Origin: an uncultured Chthonomonas sp.
Lineage (GTDB): Bacteria > Armatimonadota > Chthonomonadetes > Chthonomonadales > Chthonomonadaceae
Assembly: GCA_903859705.1 (NCBI GenBank)
Contig: CAIONQ010000068.1
Coordinates: forward strand, 1 to 38,255
Reading direction: 5' to 3'
DNA length: 38,255 nt
In this document: positions 14,879-24,500 of the stretch, in pieces
Numbering within the stretch: the stretch's first letter is position 1
Layout of the letters: each line of letters opens with the position of its first letter
The notes under the pieces: model-generated
Seen by the model: only the letters and a program-made list of their open reading frames with translations
The model's database searches: none
What the model was told of the DNA's origin: nothing
Made by a program: the position numbers and the translations under genes

Positions 14879-16780
14879 TTAACCCAGATGAGATCTGCGG
14901 TGAAAAACCCACCATTCCAGGCAAAGTGCGGCAAGTGCCAGCAGAGCAAACAGGGGAAGCAAAGAGATATTGGTTTTTACACGATGGCCCGCTGCGGCGG
15001 TTGGGTTATCCAGAATGGTTAGCTGCTTGCGTGGCGCTGTATCCGATTCTGAAGAGCTGGCCAGGTTTGCCGCAAACTCATACTTAAAGCCGTTTGCGCC
15101 AGTAACCGTGTAAAGCCCACTGATATCGGTTTCGCCGAATACGGCCCCGCCCTGATCCGAAGTTACGGCATCCCGACGGGAGCCATCCGGCCTGGTTACT
15201 ACCAGCTTGCCCTGCCCGGTGGTTGAAGGAATGTTTATGGCATCGCCCGTGTGCACACCGCCAATTTCACTGTCATCACGCCCGGTGCCAATCCAGCGCA
15301 CGGAATCGGAAATGAGAATAGGAAACGATACATTAAGCATAAAACGTGTTTGCAGTAGATCAAAGCCCACAAACACAGCGCGCATTTTATTCTTTTCTCC
15401 GGCGGCAACCAGGGCACCAGATTCGGCAACGGCGAGCTGCCGCCCCCATGGCGCGGGCTCTGCTTTAATGGCGCTGCCGAACAGTTCGGTGCCAAAATCC
15501 ACATAGCGCAGCACAGGGTCTTCCCGTTCCCAGTCTGCCGCCGATACGTTAGCAAGTGTGCCATTTGCCGTTACCGGTGCCTGATCGCTGGTGCAGTGCA
15601 GAAACAGGTAGTTGCCCTCTGGCAGATGCGCGGGCGCCGAATCGTTAAACACAACCACATCATATCCAGCGGCGGTGCTGAAGGTTGCGGTTTTGCTTAA
15701 CTGAACACCGGGATCCACTTTAAGGGCATTTTCAAGAAACACATTCTCTTTACCAACCAGCAGAACATTGAGCGATTTGCGCGGCTTAAGTATCAGCGAT
15801 GCCTGATTATCGGTGGCAAGGTCGTCTTTAACATCAAGCTTAACGCTTACACGTGTTGGGGCTGCAGGCTCAACCAGATCATAGGGCTCGGTATCTTCCC
15901 CATTTGCGGGCAGAGTGACCTCGTGCGCCTCCGCCAGGGTTTGATCCGAATAGATCTCTTCTACAAACTTCTGCTCATGATCCGAAAAGTTGTGCGTAAC
16001 CACCAGTAGCTGAACAGTCTTCTTCTCAGTGCCAAGGTTACGCCGGAAATCTACCGCGGTTATGCCCACATTGTTTCTGGATTTCCCCACCGGCAAAAAG
16101 GTGAGGTGGGTTTTGCCAAGGTTGAGGTTAGAGAGTGTGTATTGAGGTTGCGCGCCGTTGCCGGCGGTTGCATCCTGGCTTTCAAAGCCACCATCGGAGA
16201 TAAGCGTGATTTCGCCGCTATCGCTGCCACTGCGAGAAGTAACCAGATCCGCGGCTAGATTAAGCGCATCGCGCATATTGGTGGGAGTATCGTGCGCCTT
16301 AAGCCCTGCAATGGCATGCTTAAGCTCACTACGATCCGAGGAGAAGCCTGTAACGGCCTCCGGGCGGGCGTGGGCCGAAAGCACCATCATGCGGTCGCCA
16401 GGGCGCAGGTTGTTTACCTGTTCATAAGCCCGGGAGCGCGCAGCCTCTAAGCGGGTTGGCTGTTCATCGGTGGCCTGCATCGAGGCCGAGGTATCCAGAA
16501 TCAAAACGATGTTACGGCCGCCAATGCTGTTGCCAATAATAAAAGGGCGAGCGAGCGCGAATATAATGAGGGCCGCCGCGATGAGCTGCAACAGAAGCAA
16601 CAGGTTGCGCCGCAGCTTTTGGAAAGGAGCGTTGGCCTGCACATCGCGTATTACCTGACGCCACAGAAATGTGGAAGAGACAACCACATCCTTGCGCTTT
16701 AGCTTCAGGATGTACATCACAACTATCAGGCCACCAATAATTGGCAAACCCAGCAACGACAGGGCGCTCACAAAATGCAT
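14879..16780 (-). CDS. BatA-type membrane protein with VWA domain
   Basis: 633 residues from the ATG at 16780, which has CGGAG ten bases upstream; the longer GTG start at 16801 has none. Layout: an N-terminal BatA segment with two membrane helices (about 5-25 and 60-82) around a basic loop; a VWA domain (about 91-260) with the MIDAS motif DTSASM (Asp96, Ser98, Ser100) and DGG; a long extracytoplasmic part; a C-terminal membrane helix before WWVFHRRSHLG. Such proteins sit in the membrane, bind divalent metal, and usually pair with a MoxR ATPase and DUF58 protein, none of which is here. It follows the three coiled-coil genes by 60 bases. Confidence 0.88.
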   Translation of the reverse strand: MHFVSALSLLGLPIIGGLIVVMYILKLKRKDVVVSSTFLWRQVIRDVQANAPFQKLRRNLLLLLQLIAAALIIFALARPFIIGNSIGGRNIVLILDTSASMQATDEQPTRLEAARSRAYEQVNNLRPGDRMMVLSAHARPEAVTGFSSDRSELKHAIAGLKAHDTPTNMRDALNLAADLVTSRSGSDSGEITLISDGGFESQDATAGNGAQPQYTLSNLNLGKTHLTFLPVGKSRNNVGITAVDFRRNLGTEKKTVQLLVVTHNFSDHEQKFVEEIYSDQTLAEAHEVTLPANGEDTEPYDLVEPAAPTRVSVKLDVKDDLATDNQASLILKPRKSLNVLLVGKENVFLENALKVDPGVQLSKTATFSTAAGYDVVVFNDSAPAHLPEGNYLFLHCTSDQAPVTANGTLANVSAADWEREDPVLRYVDFGTELFGSAIKAEPAPWGRQLAVAESGALVAAGEKNKMRAVFVGFDLLQTRFMLNVSFPILISDSVRWIGTGRDDSEIGGVHTGDAINIPSTTGQGKLVVTRPDGSRRDAVTSDQGGAVFGETDISGLYTVTGANGFKYEFAANLASSSESDTAPRKQLTILDNPTAAAGHRVKTNISLLPLFALLALAALCLEWWVFHRRSHLG

Positions 16781-16840
16781 CAGGGGTTGGCTCCGGCCCA
16801 CCGCGCCAACCGTTCAGGCAGCGGCGATATCTCCAAACGA

Positions 16841-17167
16841 TCAGTGACGCACAATCGCAGAGTTTTCCCGCTCGGCTGCGGCGTTGTTCACACGCTGCTC
16901 TACCATGCGCATTCTCTGCTCCATCTGCTGAAGAGACGTGTCAAAACTCAGATCGTACTGAGTGGTGGTATCCCGAAGGGAATTGACTTGCGCACGCAGC
17001 GAATCTACCTCTGCTCGCAGCCCCGAGTTTCCATCCGAACTCTGCCCCTGCATCTTGAGCCGCATAATCTCAAGCCGCGTTTCGTTCCAGCTGGTGAACA
17101 TCTTCACCATGGCCCCCCCGCCAAACAGGAACGCGAACATTACAATAACTGGAGCGTTTTCCCACAT
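16841..17167 (-). CDS. Small membrane-anchored coiled-coil protein 3 (tandem paralog)
   Basis: 108 residues from the ATG at 17167 (GGGAG 11 bases upstream); a longer frame to 17278 would overlap the preceding gene and adds nothing recognisable. One membrane helix (VIVMFAFLFGGGAMVKMF) leads into an amphipathic segment and a coiled coil with heptad-like LRAEVDSLRAQVNSLRDT. Then comes the block TTQYDLSFDTSLQQMEQRM shared with the next two genes. A 36-base stretch (16925-16960) differs from the matching stretch of paralog 2 (17307-17342) at about four positions, pointing to duplication. The family is not recognised; the layout is PspB-like (one helix plus short coiled coil). Confidence 0.8.
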   Translation of the reverse strand: MWENAPVIVMFAFLFGGGAMVKMFTSWNETRLEIMRLKMQGQSSDGNSGLRAEVDSLRAQVNSLRDTTTQYDLSFDTSLQQMEQRMRMVEQRVNNAAAERENSAIVRH

Positions 17168-17204
17168 TGCCGCGTATTCTCCCGCACATCCGCAAACAAT
17201 TGAC

Positions 17205-17582
17205 TCAGTACTGCCTACCGTTGCTCCCACCCACATATTGCGTATGCTCAGTGGAATCTGTACCGGTGTACTTTGCATGCTCCAACTGGCTCACGCGCCG
17301 CTCCACCTGCTGAAGAGTGGTATCAAAACTAAGATCGTACTGCGTTGTAACATCTCTCAGGTTGCGAACTTGCTCTTTTATGCCATCCAGCTCTGCACGC
17401 ACGTCATCAGAAAGCAGCCTGTGCTCTTTTATACGTAGCTCTGCCATTTTGCGCCTGTGATGCTGTGTCATTGCCACCACAGATAAAAACACAACACTAA
17501 CAATTGGCAACCCGCATACCACCACCAGTGCCGACGCCAACGGCGTTTGCATTGGGATAATAAGCTGTAGCAAAGGAATCAT
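17205..17582 (-). CDS. Small membrane-anchored coiled-coil protein 2 (tandem paralog)
   Basis: 125 residues. A hydrophobic N-terminal region, probably one or two helices (LALVVV-type stretch, then IVSVVFLSVVAM), is followed by the basic border HHRRK, the segment MAELRIKEHRLLSDD, and a coiled coil containing VRNLRDVTTQYDLSFDTTL and VERRVSQLEH. It ends with a polar tail rich in Thr, Gly and Tyr. The ATG lies three bases after the stop of paralog 1, so translation is probably coupled. Function unknown. Confidence 0.8.
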   Translation of the reverse strand: MIPLLQLIIPMQTPLASALVVVCGLPIVSVVFLSVVAMTQHHRRKMAELRIKEHRLLSDDVRAELDGIKEQVRNLRDVTTQYDLSFDTTLQQVERRVSQLEHAKYTGTDSTEHTQYVGGSNGRQY

Positions 17583-17585
17583 GGG

Positions 17586-17918
17586 CTAGCCCCCAACCCG
17601 TGTTTCGTATGTTTCAGTATTGGCTGAGCGAGTGCTCACAGCATGGCGCTCCAGCAGATCCACCCTGCGCTCCATACGCTGCATTGCGCTATCGAAGCTG
17701 AGATCATACTGTGTGCTGGTATCCCGCAGATTACGCACCTCGGCGCGTAATTGCTCGATGGCGTTTGTTACGTTATCGTTGGATTGCCCACGCATCATCA
17801 GCTGCATTTCCAGCATGGTGCGTTTGTGGCGCGTCCACACAGCCAGCAGAGGAATGGATAGACCTCCAAGCACCGCAATTAGCCCTATCAGATCTCCCAA
17901 ATTCCCCCTCCAGTTCAT
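17586..17918 (-). CDS. Small membrane-anchored coiled-coil protein 1 (tandem paralog)
   Basis: 110 residues from the ATG at 17918. One membrane helix (LIGLIAVLGGLSIPLLAVW), a basic border (TRHKRT), the segment MLEMQLMMRGQSND, then a coiled coil with LRAEVRNLRDTSTQYDLSFD and MERRVDLLERH. The start is uncertain: a TTG at 17900 has GGAGG six bases upstream and would begin exactly at the helix; the frame also extends to 17933. It starts 28 bases after hisA and could belong to the his transcript. Its shared motif with the next two genes is clear, although its DNA is more diverged. Confidence 0.78.
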   Translation of the reverse strand: MNWRGNLGDLIGLIAVLGGLSIPLLAVWTRHKRTMLEMQLMMRGQSNDNVTNAIEQLRAEVRNLRDTSTQYDLSFDSAMQRMERRVDLLERHAVSTRSANTETYETRVGG

Positions 17919-17946
17919 GGTGCAGCGCACCAAAACGCCCGGCAGG

Positions 17947-18693
17947 CTACTTACCCAGTGCCAGTGCCATCACATCTTCCAGCCTAACCGTGCCTGCGTA
18001 TAATGCCTTGCCAATAATAACGGCATCCACATTGGGGCTGGAACTGGCCTCAAGGGCTATCAGCTGCTCGATATCCGTAATGGTTGCCACGCCGCCGCTT
18101 GCGGTTACCGAGGTGCCCGGAACAGCGGCAGCGACCGTACTGAGCGATTCGAAGTTCACACCCTGCAGCATGCCATCTCGGGAGATATCTGTAAAGATAA
18201 ACCGCGCTGCCCCAAGGGCAGCCAGGCGCTGCACAAAATCGGTTGCGGGCTCGCCGCTGGTTGTTTGCCAGCCATGAACGGCCACCAGGCCATCCCGCGC
18301 ATCCACGCCTACGGCAACTTTGCTGCCATAAGCGCCAAATATCTCCGCCATCATCTCCGGGTTGCCTGCCGCTGCAGTGCCCATCACCGTGCGGGCCACC
18401 CCGTGAGATAGCATTCTATCCACGGCCTCCCGGTTGCGCACGCCCCCACCAAACTGAACCGGCAGGCCAGTTTGCTTGATAATCTCTTTGAGCGCCGCAA
18501 TGTTTGCATCGCTCTGTACGCCAGTGCGCGCCCCATCCAGGTCTACAATGTGCAGCCACGGTGCCCCGGCGGCCTTCCACTGCAGCGCAATCTTTACCGG
18601 GTCCTCCCCGTAGGTGGTAACACGGTCAAAATCGCCCTGGCTCAAACGCACGCAGCATCCGCCTTTGAGATCGATGGCCGGATAGATTTCCAT
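17947..18693 (-). CDS. hisA: Phosphoribosylformimino-AICAR-ribotide isomerase
   Basis: 248 residues, the usual length. HisA is a (beta-alpha)8 barrel that converts ProFAR to PRFAR by an Amadori rearrangement. MEIYPAIDLKGG opens the protein with catalytic Asp8, and VGVDARDG holds the second catalytic aspartate, Asp131. FGGGVRN (81-87) and the later ASGGV are the two phosphate-binding loops. AGGA lies about eight bases before the ATG. It follows hisH by 22 bases; its product feeds HisF/HisH, and hisF is not in the window. Confidence 0.97.
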   Translation of the reverse strand: MEIYPAIDLKGGCCVRLSQGDFDRVTTYGEDPVKIALQWKAAGAPWLHIVDLDGARTGVQSDANIAALKEIIKQTGLPVQFGGGVRNREAVDRMLSHGVARTVMGTAAAGNPEMMAEIFGAYGSKVAVGVDARDGLVAVHGWQTTSGEPATDFVQRLAALGAARFIFTDISRDGMLQGVNFESLSTVAAAVPGTSVTASGGVATITDIEQLIALEASSSPNVDAVIIGKALYAGTVRLEDVMALALGK

Positions 18694-18715
18694 TCAGACG
18701 TTTCCTAACTAATAC

Positions 18716-19342
18716 TTATTCCCAGTTGACGAAGTTTCGCAGAATTCGCATTCCTACGGCACCACTCTTCTCCGGGTGAAATTGAACTGCGGCTACCGTA
18801 CCCTGCTCAACAGCGCAGCAGAACTCGCCGCCATAATCGCAGGTGGCAGCAATGATGCCTGGATCTTCGGGTGCAGGGTAGAACGAGTGAACAAAGTACA
18901 CCCGCTCTCCGGGCTCGATACCGGCAAGCAGGCGCGAACTGGGAGCCGGTGTAATGGAGTTCCAGCCGATATGCGGAACCTTGAGATCTTCACAGCCGGC
19001 CGGCACGCCTTTTTCAAAAAAGCGCACCACCTGCCCACCAAATATTCCCAGCCCGGGCGTAATGCCCATCTCGGTGCCTTCAGCAAACAGCATCTGCAAG
19101 CCAACGCAGATGCCCAGAAATGGCCTGCCAGAGTGGATGGCCTGGATAACCGAATCTGTAAGGCCACGGCCGTGCAGGTTGGTCATAGAGGCGCAAAAGG
19201 CCCCCACACCTGGCAGCACAACCTTATCTGCGGCCGCAATCTCAGCAGGGTCGCTGGTTATGCGGGCGTTTGCGCCTACAAACTGCAGCGCCTTCTCCAC
19301 GCTCCGCAGGTTTGCCATTCCGTAATCCACAATTGCAATCAT
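18716..19342 (-). CDS. hisH: Imidazole glycerol phosphate synthase, glutamine amidotransferase subunit
   Basis: 208 residues. Class-I glutamine amidotransferase: oxyanion region LPGVGAF (43-49), nucleophile Cys79 in GICVGLQ, and His189/Glu191 in QFHPEKSG. It delivers ammonia to HisF for making imidazole glycerol phosphate and AICAR. It lies between hisB and hisA with gaps of 28 and 22 bases. HisF, its obligate partner, must be encoded elsewhere. Confidence 0.97.
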   Translation of the reverse strand: MIAIVDYGMANLRSVEKALQFVGANARITSDPAEIAAADKVVLPGVGAFCASMTNLHGRGLTDSVIQAIHSGRPFLGICVGLQMLFAEGTEMGITPGLGIFGGQVVRFFEKGVPAGCEDLKVPHIGWNSITPAPSSRLLAGIEPGERVYFVHSFYPAPEDPGIIAATCDYGGEFCCAVEQGTVAAVQFHPEKSGAVGMRILRNFVNWE

Positions 19343-19370
19343 CGGTAATTCCGTTCACTGTCTATTTCGG

Positions 19371-19961
19371 CTACAGGGTGCCCTTGGTGCTTGGCACGCC
19401 AGTAACCCGGGGATCTACGCGCATGGCCTCCAGCGCGGCACGCGCGAAAGCTTTGAATGCAGACTCTATGATGTGATGCGTGTTGTCACCGGCAAGCTGG
19501 CGCAGATGAACTGTCCAACCGGCATTTGCGGCCACCGCCCGGAAAAACTCCGGAGTCATCTCCGTGGTGTAATCCCCCAGCTTTGGCGTGGGATAGGTGA
19601 GATCGCATACCAGAAACCCGCGCCCGCTAATATCTATACAGCACTGTACTAGCGCCTCATCCATGGGCACCGCACAGTTGCCAACACGCGTGATGCCGCG
19701 CCTATCTCCCAGGGCTGCATCCAGCGCCTTGCCCAGCGCAATACCCACATCTTCCACCGTATGATGGTCGTCTATATGCAGATCTCCCGCGCAATGCACC
19801 TTCAGATCCATCAACCCATGGCGCGCGATGTGCGTGAGCATATGATCGAAGAAGCCGACGCCTGTGGCGATATCCCACACGCCAGAGCCATCCACATCCA
19901 GCTCTATCTGAATATCGGTTTCGTTGGTTTTACGCGCTATAGTTGCGGTACGAGCGGTCAT
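19371..19961 (-). CDS. hisB: Imidazoleglycerol-phosphate dehydratase
   Basis: 196 residues, the monofunctional form without the phosphatase domain found in enterobacterial HisB. The manganese-binding signatures are present: GFFDHMLTHIARH (36-48) and the histidine-rich HIDDHHTVED (62-71), plus the later ESAFKAFARA. It dehydrates IGP to imidazole-acetol phosphate. Its ATG overlaps the hisD stop by four bases (ATGA), so the two are translationally coupled. A separate histidinol-phosphatase must lie elsewhere. Confidence 0.97.
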   Translation of the reverse strand: MTARTATIARKTNETDIQIELDVDGSGVWDIATGVGFFDHMLTHIARHGLMDLKVHCAGDLHIDDHHTVEDVGIALGKALDAALGDRRGITRVGNCAVPMDEALVQCCIDISGRGFLVCDLTYPTPKLGDYTTEMTPEFFRAVAANAGWTVHLRQLAGDNTHHIIESAFKAFARAALEAMRVDPRVTGVPSTKGTL

Positions 19962-21247
19962 TCTGCTTCTCCCGACCGCACCACCACGGCCTCGGCATGC
20001 GCATCAAACCCTTCTGCGCGTGCAAACGCTATTAACGAACCGGATACCTGCTCCAGCGCCGCAGCGGTGTAGTAGATAAAGCTCGATTTTTTAATAAAGG
20101 TATCCACATGCAGCGGCGATGCAAACCGTGCCGTGCCACTGGTTGGCAGCGTGTGGCTTGGGCCTGCCATGTAATCCCCCAGGGTTTGAGGAGCGTAATC
20201 GCCCATCAAAATTGCACCGGCATTTCGGATGCTGCCCAGGCAACCCATAGGGTTGCGCACCATCAGTGCAAGATGCTCCGGGGCACAAACATTGGCCAGA
20301 TCAATTGCCTGATCCAGATCTTCGGCAATTAGCACGGCGCCATGCGCATCCAGCGCCTCTCTCAGGATGCCCGCGCGCGGCAGCACCTTTAACTGCGCCT
20401 CTATTTCGGCCAGCGTAGCCTTCGCAAGCTCCGGAGAATCGGTAATTAGGTAAGCCGCACACTCCACATCGTGTTCTGCCTGAGTAAGCAGATCCATAGC
20501 GGCAAATTTAGGATTGGCACCGGCATCGGCCACCACGCATACTTCGCTTGGCCCGGCCAGCATATCGATATCCACAATGCCCCACAGGGCCTTTTTGGCT
20601 ATGTTTACATACACATTGCCCGGGCCAACTACTTTATCCACTGCGGGGATGGTATCTGTGCCAAAGGCAAGTGCGGCCACAGCCTGCGCGCCGCCCACCG
20701 CAAACACGCGGTGTACGCCGGCAAGCTTACAGGCAAACAAAACCAGATCTGGCACACTTCCATTTTTTGCTGCCGGGGTGCAAACCACAATCTCGCGCAC
20801 ACCGGCAACGCGTGCCGGTATGGCCGTCATCAGCACGGTGCTGGGGTAGGCCGCCGTACCACCGGGCACGTACACACCCACTTTATCCAGAGCACGCAGT
20901 AGCTGCCCGGTAATCTTATCTGGCTGGGCATCCAGCCAGCTTGTTTTTAGCTGCTTATCGTGAAAGGCTGCAATATTCAGGGCGGATCGGCGAAGCGCCT
21001 CTTTAAGGGTATCTGGAATGCGCTTTTCGGCCTCATCCCACAAATTGCGATCTACCTCTATTGTGTTAAGATCGGGAGAATCAAACCGGCGGCCAAGCTC
21101 CAGCAGGGCAACATCGCCGCGCGTTTTTACATCCTCAACAATTTCGCGAACGATGGCTTCAACCCGCGGATTGTCCTGTAATGTATCGCGCCGAAGTGCG
21201 CGGGCAGCCGCCGCATAGCCAGCTTCTCTAACATCGATTACACGCAA
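19958..21247 (-). CDS. hisD: Histidinol dehydrogenase
   Basis: 429 residues, the family's normal length. HisD is a zinc enzyme that oxidises histidinol to histidine with two NAD+. Visible motifs: YVPGGTAAYPS, VVGPGNVYVNIAKK, DMLAGPSEV, LLTQAEHD, CAPEHL (catalytic Glu-His) and the tail GPSHTLPTSGTARF...HVDTF with zinc and substrate histidines. The start is a TTG; AGG lies six bases upstream and no ATG is available near the conserved N-terminus. It is the first gene of the his run, behind a strong promoter and a leader of about 100 bases. Confidence 0.97.
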   Translation of the reverse strand: MRVIDVREAGYAAAARALRRDTLQDNPRVEAIVREIVEDVKTRGDVALLELGRRFDSPDLNTIEVDRNLWDEAEKRIPDTLKEALRRSALNIAAFHDKQLKTSWLDAQPDKITGQLLRALDKVGVYVPGGTAAYPSTVLMTAIPARVAGVREIVVCTPAAKNGSVPDLVLFACKLAGVHRVFAVGGAQAVAALAFGTDTIPAVDKVVGPGNVYVNIAKKALWGIVDIDMLAGPSEVCVVADAGANPKFAAMDLLTQAEHDVECAAYLITDSPELAKATLAEIEAQLKVLPRAGILREALDAHGAVLIAEDLDQAIDLANVCAPEHLALMVRNPMGCLGSIRNAGAILMGDYAPQTLGDYMAGPSHTLPTSGTARFASPLHVDTFIKKSSFIYYTAAALEQVSGSLIAFARAEGFDAHAEAVVVRSGEAE

Positions 21248-21342
21248 AACACACCTGTCCTTACTGTAATAGGAGGGCGATAATCGCCAGATTCCGGGGG
21301 CATATCTCCCCCATAACCGACCATTTCGCGCTCGTTAACCAT
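21238..21342 (-). CDS. Possible 34-residue leader peptide upstream of hisD
   Basis: An ATG at 21342 opens a 34-codon frame (MVNEREMVGYGGDMPPESGD..., ending FCV) that stops at 21238, ten bases inside hisD, so the two overlap in different frames. The predicted transcription start near 21350 leaves only about eight bases before the ATG, with no good ribosome-binding site. It has no histidine codon, so classical his attenuation is excluded. It may be chance, or a small coupled peptide. Confidence 0.3.
   Translation of the reverse strand: MVNEREMVGYGGDMPPESGDYRPPITVRTGVFCV
21276..21312 (-). promoter_or_regulatory. Two consecutive hairpins in the hisD leader
   Basis: GGGGG/CCCCC (21296-21300 with 21308-21312, seven-base loop) is followed on the minus strand by GGCGA/TCGCC (21276-21280 with 21284-21288, loop TAA/TTA). 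Both lie between the hisD promoter and start. They could mask the ribosome-binding site or form part of a regulatory switch; no T-run follows. Confidence 0.45.
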
Positions 21343-21356
21343 GCCTGATTGCGCCC

Positions 21357-21386
21357 ATTATACGTCTATTCAGCGGGCGAAGTCAA
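21357..21386 (-). promoter_or_regulatory. Sigma70-type promoter of hisDBHA
   Basis: On the minus strand TTGACT (21381-21386), 18-base spacer, perfect TATAAT (21357-21362). Transcription should begin near 21350. Confidence 0.85.
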
Positions 21387-21434
21387 ACCAGAGCCAGCCT
21401 GAAGAAACACCCGTATTAGGCCGCCAAACCTAAA

Positions 21435-21471
21435 CCGGCTCTGCCCATCCTGTGCGGTGGAACAGAGCCGG
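21435..21471 (-). terminator. Terminator after the modular glycosidase gene
   Basis: CCGGCTCTG (21435-21443) pairs perfectly with CAGAGCCGG (21463-21471) across a 19-base loop. On the minus strand the stem is followed by TTTAGGTTTGG. It lies 35 bases past the stop of the 1229-residue gene and before the hisD promoter. Confidence 0.65.
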
Positions 21472-21505
21472 AAGCTGGCTTATTGGAGCCCGAGAAGGGC
21501 CCGAA

Positions 21506-24500
21506 TTACCGTTCCAGTGTTACCGCAGCGATCTTGATGGAAGGATCGTTGGGGAGCTTAAGCGCTATCAGCTTGCGCGGATCGCGAATTACAAACTGGT
21601 AGTGGTAAAGCGATACCGTGCCATCCTTAGGGCCATCCGGCGTATGATGGTAGGTAGAGCTGTAAACTACGGCTTCACTATTGGTGGGCGGCTGATCGTA
21701 ACGGCTAACTGAGAAGGCGTACAGATCTTCCGATTCGCTACTTGGCTCCTGAAACACCAGCTTGATGTTGGTATTGGGGCTTGCCCCCGTTGCGGCCGCA
21801 ACCACGTGTAGCACACGGCATTTGGCGCCGTTCGCTTTAAAATCTACGCGCTGGCCGTGGCAGGTAATAAAGCTCTTGCCCTCTTTCGGCCCCCACTTGA
21901 AGGAGATTCTGCGGGGAGATTCCGGGCCAGTTTTATCGTAGCTTTGCCATATGCCACTGGGCACAATGCCATCATCCGTATAGGGTGGAATGGTGGCGGC
22001 CGGGAAGCTCCAGCCTTTGCCATCGAAATTTGCCGCGCTGGGATTAGAGATATCCGTTACGCCAGCGGTGTTGTACTGCTTTGTAAGATCGATGAATGTG
22101 AGCCTGCCACCAATAACCTGCACGGTGTGAACCTGCTGATCGAACACGCGGGTGGCAGCGCTGGTGGATGCCCAGGTATCGCCAAACTTAACATCCCACA
22201 CAAGGTAGTAGGTGCCATCGCAGGGCGGAGGCGTAATCCACGCCAGCAGCTTATCCACGGCTCCGCCAGGCGGAACATCGTTTGGAAGCGCTGTGCTCTC
22301 ATCTTCCCACAAAAACTCGGTGCCATCCTGGTAGTACCAGTGGTAACCCACGCGTACGGATTCTTTTTTCCAGGTTTGTGGGCCATCGTTGCGAAGGCCA
22401 AGATTAACAGGCTGCTTGCGCTCGCCGGGCAGCCTTGTGGGCGTATCATCCTGAGTAAAGCGCACTCCAAAATCGAAGCTGGTGAGCTGTACCGGTATCG
22501 GGTTGGATACGGCGCCCGCCCCTGTTGCGTGGGCAACCTCAAACCGAACAGCCAGCATACTGGGTGCATCGCCCTCGGCAACGGTTAGCGGCTTGCCTGT
22601 GGCGTCCACTACGGGAAGTGTGAGTGATATCGCTGCCTCTTCGCCAGGGCCCAGATCTTTTGTTAGCGCGGTGCTGCTATCAGCACTTGCAAGTATGGTG
22701 GCTGCATTGAGTGCACCGCCGCCATGCTGCACAAATCGCAGGCCTACCCTATCTCCCGCTTTCCACACCACACCGGTATCGTTGCGCAGCAGTGCCTTCA
22801 CGGTGTATACGCTGCCTGTTTCAAAGGTGTGCGGCAAATCGGTATTCAGCACAGTAAGCGTCGGCCGCTCCGCCTTAGCGCCTGCCGCCACGGTAACGGG
22901 TATCTGAAGCGTTTTAAGATCGGTGCTGGCGCCGCGCTGTGCAGCAGCGATCTCCAGCACATAATAGCCTTCCGCCAGCTCGGTGCCCTTCACAGTGGTG
23001 CTTATCTTCAGGTCCACCATGGTGGTGGCGCCACTGGCAACCGTGCCTGCGGGAATGGCCGTTGTTTCAGAAGCCACCACACTGCCGCCCTTTAGCCAGC
23101 GGTAGGTGAGGCCAATGTTGGCGCCTGTTGGCCAGCCCTCTGTACCCGCATTCTGGATGCGCACCGGAACCGTTATTGTAGAGTGCGCTGCAATTGTAGA
23201 TGGTACGGAAGAACCGAGGAACTTCACCTTCACTTTATCGGTGCCGTTAAACATCCGAGAGAAGATTCGAGTTTGATCCGAGGATCCGAATCCCTCTTCT
23301 ATGCTGGGAGCAAGCTCGCCGCCAAGAGAGAAATCGTTCCAGGTATCCAGCAGAACCCAATCTGACTTGGCCGAGATTGCAGAGGTCCACTCGTTGCGGT
23401 AGGCATCTCCACCCTTGCGCGATGTTAAGCCAGTTACGGTGGGTGCAAAAAGCCGGGCAAGGCCAATATCGTAGCCGGGGTTTACTCGGCCAGTTTTAAA
23501 CCATCCGCCGGTGCCGCCGCCGGCAACCACGCTATCCAGCCCGGCGCCGTTTGCAAAGCCGTTTACGCCAACAAACACCAGGTCGGCGCCATCAAACTCC
23601 TGCTTAAACCGGTTTCTTACTGCCTGCAGGCCGGCCGCATCCACGGCTTTGAAGGCGCTGCCATCGGATAAGAAAACAGGATATCCGGCAGTGGCCTTTT
23701 CTGCGGTAGAAAGCGCCACACTGGATCGGAACTGCGGGGGTATTTCGATGTAAAAATCTCGGATGGCGGAGTACAGCGTGTTTTGCGCGGCGGCATCTGC
23801 CAGGTTTACCTTATCGCCAAGAGATTGAACCAGAGATGTGGTATCCAGGAACATACCCACCTGCGGGCAATCCTGCCCGGCACGCTGCATGCCCTGCAGA
23901 GCCTCGGCAAGTATCATCAAACCGCGATCGGCGTATTGCTTGCGGTGCCCGGCATCGGCACGGTAAACCGGCAAAATCACATCTATTCCCGATTTTCGTG
24001 CTTCGCTCAGCTCTGTTCTGTGCCAATCGGCACGTTCAAAGCTGAACCAGGGCCCCGGGCCATCCAGTGGATGATGAGCCAGCGCGCTGCTGTGATCCGC
24101 ATTGGTAACACGCTCGGTGGGCACAGCCTTACGCGGGTCTGCCTGATAATCATAATCATAGCGCGCCAGCACAAGCTGCTCTATTTTGCCCGGCGTATGG
24201 GCAAGCGGTGCCGCCGCAAAGGCCGGGGTAGGAATAATCTCAATTGCGGGGCGCGCTGGGGTGGCCGCAAACTCCGCACGCGTGCGTGCCGCAATGGTTG
24301 CCGCAATGGCCGCGCTGGAGGAGGCCACGCGTGCTGCCTCGCCAAACTCAAAACCACTCAGGCGGTTCCACTCGTTGGGGGCAAACTGGCCGTCAATGGT
24401 GGGCTTGTTTGCAATTACGCGCGGAGAGTTGAACAGAACGCTGGTAGAACCTTTTGGCGCCGAAGCAAGCAACAACTCTACGTACAGCGAGGGATTATCG

